From positions 424,501 through 488,500 of the forward strand of contig BROG01000128.1 in the NCBI GenBank assembly GCA_030159075.1: a stretch of DNA of 64,000 nucleotides, in the 5' to 3' direction. This document shows, in pieces, positions 57,660 through 64,000 of the stretch. The notes beneath the pieces are model-generated. The model saw only the letters and a program-made list of their open reading frames with translations. It was not told the DNA's origin and did not search any database. This DNA is from Atrina japonica. Its lineage: Eukaryota > Mollusca > Bivalvia > Pterioida > Pinnidae. The position numbers were made by a program, and so were the translations under genes. Within the stretch, counting starts at the first letter, position 1, and each line of letters starts with the position of its first letter.

Positions 57660-57790
57660 TTACAGTGAGGAGCGCTTTCTGGCCAAGTGGTTTGAGCATT
57701 GCACTGTAAATCACAATGCCTTCACCACTACTGGCACTAGACAGCTCAGGTTAATCCTGTTTACAGTTTGTCACTGTAAGCAAAAGTTAA
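57660..57790 (+). mobile_element. Decayed SINE, head and start of body
   Basis: TTTCTGGCCAAGTGGTTTGA, GCATTGCACTGTAAATC and a CCACTACTGGCACTAGACAG stretch line up with the head region of the SINE at 57,186. The following CCTGTTTACAGTTTGTCAC is the decayed body start. The remainder is missing. Confidence 0.5.
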
Positions 57791-58664
57791 TTTCAATCAT
57801 TCAGTGTTTACTTGCAGAATGCCAATGATAATTTACTTGGTACATCAAAAACATGTTCTCTTTCCTCCACTTTTAAAAGCCTGGGACACATCTTATCAAA
57901 TACCCTACCTCACAACTTAAGGCATATCTGCTCAGTTTTTAAGTTTATTTTTTATGAATAATTAAACTTGCAAAAATTATAACAATTACTTATGTCTATG
58001 CACTACTTCTGTGTAGTCTTTAAGACTTGCAGTGATTTAGTTGTAATTCACAAGTCCTAAATCTTTGTAAAATGGTTGCAAGTCAGAGGCATGGTCCTAA
58101 GACTAAGTGTTAGACTCAAGACCTTCTGAAAAATGGTCCTTAGCCTCTACTGTATAACTGTAACGTTATTATAATTAGCATAAAACACCATTATCAAAAA
58201 CCTCTTATTGTTCACTGGAACAGATTCTAACATCTTAAATAAATGACAGTGATTTCAATTCCATAGAAATTGTAGTAAAGTTGTAGAAATAGGTTTTGTA
58301 TCCATGATAAGGATTGCCATTAAAAGAGAAGTGAACAATTTCATTTTATCAATGATATCAGGAAATTTTCTTAAATCAGCTGATTGTATTATCATTTCCA
58401 AGTTGTCATGCCGGTGACAATTTTCAATCACTGTCAGTCACTTTTTTCACGTACAAGGGAATTCAACTTCATCAAACAATTTATCTTTTCTTTGTGACAA
58501 GATACTGTCATTTTATCTGATTGGATTTTTGTGGATTTGATTAATAACTTGTTCTGGTGATATTCTATTGTTTGTTTTGATCAATACATTGCCAACATCT
58601 CTTTATATTGTCTATACAACAGATCTTAGGTATAGAAGGTATAGAAACTTATATCTTGTTTGTT
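57791..58664. other. No recognised feature
   Basis: AT-rich spacer. Confidence 0.4.
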
Positions 58665-59705
58665 ATCTATACTGGCTGGACACCAACTCTAATCAGGGTT
58701 ATGGTTTGAGATGGTATACTGACTGGATACCAACTCTAAGCAGGGTAATGGTTTGAGATGGTATACTGACTGGATACCAACTCTAAGCAGGGTAATGGTT
58801 TGAGATGGTATACTGGTTGGACACCAATTCTGTGGGGGTTATAGTTTAAGATGGTATACTGGCTGGAGACCATTCATCTCAGGGGTTATGGTTTGAGGTG
58901 GTGTACTGGCTGGAGACCAATTATCTCAGGGGTTATTGTTTGAGTTGGTATACTGGCTGGAGACTAATTCTCACCAGGGTTACGGTTTGAGATATTATAC
59001 TGGCTGGAGACCAATTCTCTTGGGGTTATGTAGTTTGAGGTGGTATAATGGCTGGAGACTAATTCTCACCAGGGTTATGGTTTGAGGTATTATACTGGCT
59101 GGAGACTAATTCTCACCAGGGTTATGGTCTGATGTACCATACTGGCTGGAGACTAATTCTCATCAGGGTTATGGTTTGAGGTGGTATACTGGCTGGAGAC
59201 CAATTCTCATCAAGGTTATGGTTTGAGGTGGTATACTGACTGAAGACTAATTCTCACCAGGGTTATGGTTTGAGGTGGTATACTGGCTGAAGACTAATTC
59301 TCACCAGGGTTATGGTTTGAGGTGGTATACTGACTGAAGACTAATTCTCATCAGGGTTATGGTCTGATGTACCATACTGGCTGGAGACTAATTCTCATCA
59401 GGGTTATGTAGTTTGAGATGGTTTACTGCCTGGAGATGACTTTTCTTGCCAGGGTTATGGTTTAAGGTGGTATACTGGCAGCAGACAAATTCTCGTCAGG
59501 GCTATGGTTTGAGGTGGTATACGGGCTGGAAACTAATTCTCTCAGGAGATATGGTTTTACGTGGTTTACTGCCTGGAGATGACTTTTCTTGCCAGGGTTA
59601 TGATTTGAGGTGGTATACTGGCTGGAGACGAATTCTCGTCAGGGCTATGGTTTGAGGTGTTATACTGGCTGGAGACCAATTCTTGTCATGGCTATAATTT
59701 GGAGT
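58665..59705. repeat. Minisatellite, 47-bp unit
   Basis: The unit is CTCACCAGGGTTATGGTTTG, AGGTGGTATACTGGCTGGAG, ACTAATT, about 22 copies with point changes and small indels. Two units carry TGATGTACCATACTGG, and two carry a GCCTGGAGATGACTTTTC variant about 130 bp apart, so blocks of several units have duplicated together. Confidence 0.94.
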
Positions 59706-61498
59706 CAAATTTTGGGTTTGTGGCTTCTGTTTTACTAATATTTAACACAACACAGGCATATTGGATAAACATTTTGTTTTCTCAAAATGGCCGTTTATAC
59801 TGAAGTATTGCAAATTTTTCATCAAAGTTATGAGTAGATAATATTTTCTCCCAACTTGGACAGGCTGATCCACCATTTTGCCAAGCCAGAATTTTCTGTT
59901 CACTCCTTAGGGTGTAGACAAGCTAGATGCCATGGTTCCAAGGCATCCTTGAAAATGGGGGAAAACCCAGGAATTTTGTTTAATACATTTCCGGTTCAGA
60001 AATGCCCATGAAAAAATTAGAAATTCCAAAAATCAAGGATTTACCTTGGAAATCTTGATTGAAAACATATTTTCTTTACTGCCAGAAGTTTTTACAAAAC
60101 CATCAAAAATAGTTATTACAACATCTCTGATTATTTGTAATTACTTCAACAACAAAATTATTTATAATCAAACATGCAAGGCATTGTGTATTTACCTCAA
60201 GGTCTAAATTGTCACAAAGCACATGTAATGGCATTTGTACTTCCGGAAGTAGTATAAGAACCAGAACCGGACCAGACCAGACTGGTATTTAAACTATGGA
60301 AACTTTTTTTGTTTTTTGAATCATAAACAAAGTTATCATCTATTTTGTAACTGGTACAGGTATAAACTTGCAAAATTCTTACAATATATATTAAAAAGGC
60401 ATACAGAGTAATCATCACTGCAAAAAAGCAACATGTAAAATAAAGACTTGAAAACAATTTTGTACTTATTTAACACCTGAAAACTGAAGCCAAAAGTGTC
60501 CCAGAAAATGTCTCAAAATTTTGCGATATTTGTCTTGGAAAAATGTCATTTGTCCGAGAAAAAATCCCAGAATGACCTCCAAAAAATAAGGCATGTATGA
60601 TCAAGGGACATAACTGACAGTCTTTAATCTGAATCTTCATTGTGTTTTAGTGCGCATGGCATTAGCAATAGTCTTCCAGTCCGAGACCAGTAACTTTGCA
60701 GTAGACTAGGCAAGGTTGAGTTTCAGCTAGTTGGAATGACTAGTAGAAAATCTGTATAAACATTACAGTATAAACATGAGCATTTATTACTTAAAGTTTT
60801 GTGTATGAACAGTGAAGACCAGAATTACCCAATCAGTTCCTTAAATTTTTTCTCAACTTAAAAAACTAAGATAATCATAGTTGCTTTGATTCATGAGAAT
60901 ATAAAAACACAAAAGTTGATAACATACTTAAACTATTCTGATACCAATTCAGGAAATATATACCACTTTTGGGCCAGTGAATTTGCCATAGGAATACTAA
61001 AATTACATTCCAGCTAGTACAACTAACTAGTGAGACAGAAATGCTAAATTCGACCTCTGCCAGATATGCCTTTCCACTTCATTTATAATGATAATTTTTA
61101 AAAGCATCCAGTATCTCTCAATAAAGTTTTATTCACAGCATGTGTACATATGTCCCTACACTGGTTTAATCCAAATTAGAATTTTTCTGAATTTTTGTCA
61201 GAATACATGCTGTGTGCCATTTACCCGATGTCTACGACAATTTTTTATGTAGATTTTGATTGCTCACCCTGTTCATATTATGGACCCTGTTCATATTATG
61301 GAGCAATCATCATTGTACCAAGGTCCAGAATGAACTGATGACCCCACTATAGTAAAAAAAAGCAACATTGTTGCAGAGTCAAACTAAGTATCCTGAAGTT
61401 TCTAGGCAAAATCTCGATGCATTTTTCAATATTTAGTTCAGCTAAATATCCTGACAGAATATGCAAGCTGCATGTAAATCTGCAAAGTCGGACTAAAT
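59706..61498. other. No gene recognised
   Basis: Repeated wording such as AAAATGGGGGAAAACCCAG and GTCCCAGAAAATGTCTCAAA hints at diverged dispersed repeats. An 18-19-bp duplication (CCCTGTTCATATTATGGA) lies at about 61,268-61,304. The 81-codon - strand frame at 60,212-60,457 has a hydrophobic start but no recognisable family. Confidence 0.4.
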
Positions 61499-62381
61499 CA
61501 TACCTGTCAACATTATGAAATTTGTCTTTTTACGGATGTGTTGTCATTTTGATATATATGCGTGTACCAGTCGTGTAGAAGGCATTTAAATAAGTGAAAG
61601 GGGGAGGGTACAGAGGGGGTGTCCCCCTTTCGAAAAAACAAGAAAAAATTGTAATTTAAAACTTCGATATCTGCCATTTTATGCATCTAAAAGGGAATTA
61701 TTTTCAATAATATTGATGATATAAATATCACATTTCTTTTAAATTTCTAGTCAACTTTGCAGTTTATAAGGAACAGATATAGGCTTTATTTTGAAGTTTT
61801 AATACATGTAATATATACTTTTACACACACAGCTTGGGAGACTCAAAATGATGTTATGGTCATTGTGTAATATCAGAATGTTTAAAATTTAGTATTTTTT
61901 AATTTGTTATAACAAATTTTGAAATACTGAATTCTGAATATTCTATTATAACAGTTGCATTTGGAATGCAGAAAATAAATAACTAGACTTAACTGGAAGA
62001 AAAATATTATATAATATCTCAGTTTGATTGCTATTAATACATGGAAGTATGATAATTTTTAAAGTCAAAGGCTTGATTTTTTTTCTTGGAGATTTGAATT
62101 TTATTTAGGTATATTTATATTTAATATTTATTTGAAAGTTTTTATCCTCACATTGTACCTTTTTCATTAATTAATAAGATAAAACAATAATTGATGACTG
62201 AATAGTTCACTCCAAAAAAATAAAAATGAGATTTGATCAGGAAAAATCAAATCTGCTTTTAAAAAGAAAAAAAAAAGAAATAGGTTGAAAATTAGAAAAA
62301 TCGGTAGAAATCGGTAGATTTTTTTCTTGGCGGTAGATAAACGGTAGATGAATAGAACTATCGGTAGACTTGACAGGTATG
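61499..62381. mobile_element. 883-bp transposon with CATACCTGTCAA terminal inverted repeats
   Basis: The left end starts CATACCTGTCAACATTATG. The reverse complement of the right end starts CATACCTGTCAAGTCTACC. The 12-bp termini are identical. CTAAAT precedes and CTAAAG follows, a possible 6-bp target duplication with one change. The interior includes a G-rich stretch with GTACAGAGGGGGTGTCCCCC near 61,609 and repeated CGGTAGAT strings near the right end. No transposase frame is present, so it is a non-autonomous or deleted copy of a class I cannot assign. Confidence 0.7.
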
Positions 62382-63169
62382 CTAAAGTAGGCAATATAAC
62401 TCCATCAATGTGTAGCTACATATAGTTATCCTAAAATATTTAGGTATTTAATGTAGATCTAGTTTTCGGATTTAGTCCAGCCATTATATACGGTAACAAA
62501 TGATATATATGTATTTTTTTCAATATTGCGACAGAGAATCTACTGGAAAAGCCTTGGACAATATCAATCCCAAGATGCTAAATAGTAAGAGATTTCGAGA
62601 GCGAACGCAAATATGTGTGCTTTCATCACAGTATTACGTCATATAAGATGATTACAAAATATTGAAGATAATGATATGTCCCTGGCTAATATATCTGCCC
62701 TTTTTGTCAATGTTAATCTCTGTAGAGATTTTCCTTTCCAGCTGTAGTGTAAACAAGATAAAATTGGATGATAGTTTCAAGTTATGTGTGACTGCATGTA
62801 CAATCTTTAACAAAAGACACATATTTGATACCAAAGGTATTTGTTTTACTGTTTAAGATATAATGCAAAATCTATAGCCTACATGGTGTGGACAGACTAT
62901 AGTCCTGTTGTGTTTAGTTATGAGCGAAGAAATGTGTATTCTACTAGATCTACTTGCACCAGCGGCAAAATATAGAATTGTTTGCATGACAGTTATTGCA
63001 TTTTGATATAGTCATGGGTGAAGAAATATGAGTTATGTGTACCGGTATCAGTAAAATTTTAATATGCCAATATCTTACACAAAATGTGCTCCTGAATAAT
63101 ATAAGGAGAGCAGACTAATTTTTTCTTTTAAAGTTTGTCATATTTAAGAAAATTTTTTAATATATTACT
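62382..63169. other. No recognised feature
   Basis: AT-rich spacer. Overlapping short frames at 62,652-62,856 on both strands are not recognisable. Confidence 0.4.

Positions 63170-63216
<47 letters not shown>
63170..63216. repeat. Compound (GT)n(AT)n microsatellite
   Basis: A short GT run is followed by about 36 bp of AT, then TACATGTATATACATATATA. Confidence 0.93.
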
Positions 63217-63220
<4 letters not shown>

Positions 63221-63599
63221 ATACATATATATCCTTGAAAACTAAAAACAAATCATGGAAAAACCTTGGAATATCTTATTTATAAATGAGTAGGAACTGT
63301 CTTTAACATGTGCTATGACGTCACAATACAATTTTACAACATAGAACTTCTATGTGATGAGAAATCAGTGTATTAAAAGTTGTGTCCGACTTTATATACA
63401 TGATCATGTAATTGATTCGTTGGAGAAAATAATTAAACATTGGTGTGTTGAAATGAAAGGAAAACCTCTACCCTCGTTGTAAGAATTTAAAAGTCAAATG
63501 CTCGGGACACCCTCGGATTACAGAAATAGATTCTTCCTACTCGGGTTGAGATTTCCTTATCTACTCCACACACCCATGTAAGATTCTATTAATCCAGTG
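63217..63599. other. No recognised feature
   Basis: AT-rich spacer. Confidence 0.4.
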
Positions 63600-64000
63600 A
63601 ATGCTTGCAATGATCTAGTAATAAAGCCTTCAACTTGGAATCAAAAAGATTCAGGTTAGGCCTTGGACATTTTAACAAAAATATGATAATTTCTTTGCCA
63701 AGCTCTTAGCAACTGAAGTGAAAGTAACAATTATTTCAGAGGAGAAGTCTAGTGGTGTATTATCTCTGACTAGCAAGAGGAAGGTGGAGGATCTAATTCA
63801 TGATACAAGCTTTGAAAAATGGTAGTGGTAGTTCCTTCTCCATTTTCTCGACATGCGGAGTGAAAGTCTTGGGTAGGCATGGCACTTAAGAGAACACTCA
63901 CTGCATTGGTGTCTGTCCTTAGTACAGGTCAATATTTGTGCCATGTCATCTAGAGCTTGTGATATCTCTAAATAAGTAATAAATTCTAGGCATGATGTAA
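63600..64000 (+). mobile_element. SINE (second family), body clear, head decayed, cut by window end
   Basis: The body at 63,830-64,000 has TTGGGTAGGCATGGCACTTA, AGAACACTCACTGCATTGGT, TTAGTACAGGTCAATATTTG, TGCCATGTCATCTAGAGCTT and GTGATATCTCTAAATAAG. This matches 24,790-24,985 and 40,620-40,870. A possible tRNA-like head lies at about 63,605-63,660 (GATCTAGTAATAAAGCC, then a TTCAGGTTAGGCC stretch), but it is diverged. Confidence 0.6.

Noticed and set aside
58568..59655. ORFs with repeated YGLRWYTGW-like residues
   Set aside because: They are translations of the 47-bp minisatellite. A 47-bp unit changes frame each copy, so no long repeat protein is possible.

Overview
The window looks like nuclear genomic DNA from an invertebrate animal, most likely a mollusc and probably a bivalve. 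It is strongly AT-rich and has no operon-like gene packing. It is full of microsatellites and minisatellites. It also carries tRNA-derived SINEs and retroelement 3' tails of a kind I associate, from memory, with bivalve genomes. The species call is inference, since no search was possible. No complete protein-coding gene could be supported.

Left part (1-36,600). This is a graveyard of one reverse-transcriptase (RT) retroelement group. The best copy lies at 35,812-36,560 on the + strand. It has a YIDD catalytic box, a SYLDL-type segment and a KFYGR-type C-terminus, is frameshifted and lacks its upstream RT motifs. A second copy on the - strand (30,698-31,630) is interrupted at a TA by a 374-bp inverted-repeat DNA element. 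RT C-termini also occur near 2,500 and 29,110, and a - strand RT scrap lies at 33,885-33,975. About a dozen solo 3' tails (roughly 100-200 bp) are scattered on both strands. Large tandem arrays lie between them: 71-bp dimers (6,780-7,900), 50-bp units (11,755-12,690), 28-bp units (15,017-15,375), a trinucleotide tract (17,761-17,958), 41-bp units over almost 5 kb (17,998-22,920) and 42-bp units (25,000-25,507). A - strand reading frame without stops at 35,036-35,583 is the strongest unidentified coding candidate.

Middle (36,600-42,400). A GT microsatellite is followed by a 2.1-kb array of 51-bp units, a SINE tail, a near full-length - strand SINE with tRNA-like head, a CTAT/CTGT compound microsatellite, and one well-formed candidate exon (42,267-42,360). 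That exon has a polypyrimidine-AG acceptor, a strong-context ATG and a GTAAGA donor.

Right part (42,400-64,000). No retroelement tails were seen here. The sequence reads like a long intron or intergenic DNA with short inverted-repeat DNA elements (44,849-44,990; 47,281-47,559; 52,528-52,831; 54,015-54,202; 55,757-55,930; 61,499-62,381), a cluster of SINEs (56,110-57,790) and tandem arrays of 33, 34, 74 and 47 bp. If the 42,267 exon is real, much of this could be its downstream intron on the + strand.

Tandem arrays alone occupy roughly 14 kb, about a fifth of the window, and several show higher-order structure. I found no convincing new multi-gene system. The most interesting items are the nested transposon insertion, the unidentified - strand frame, the candidate exon and the higher-order organisation of the arrays.
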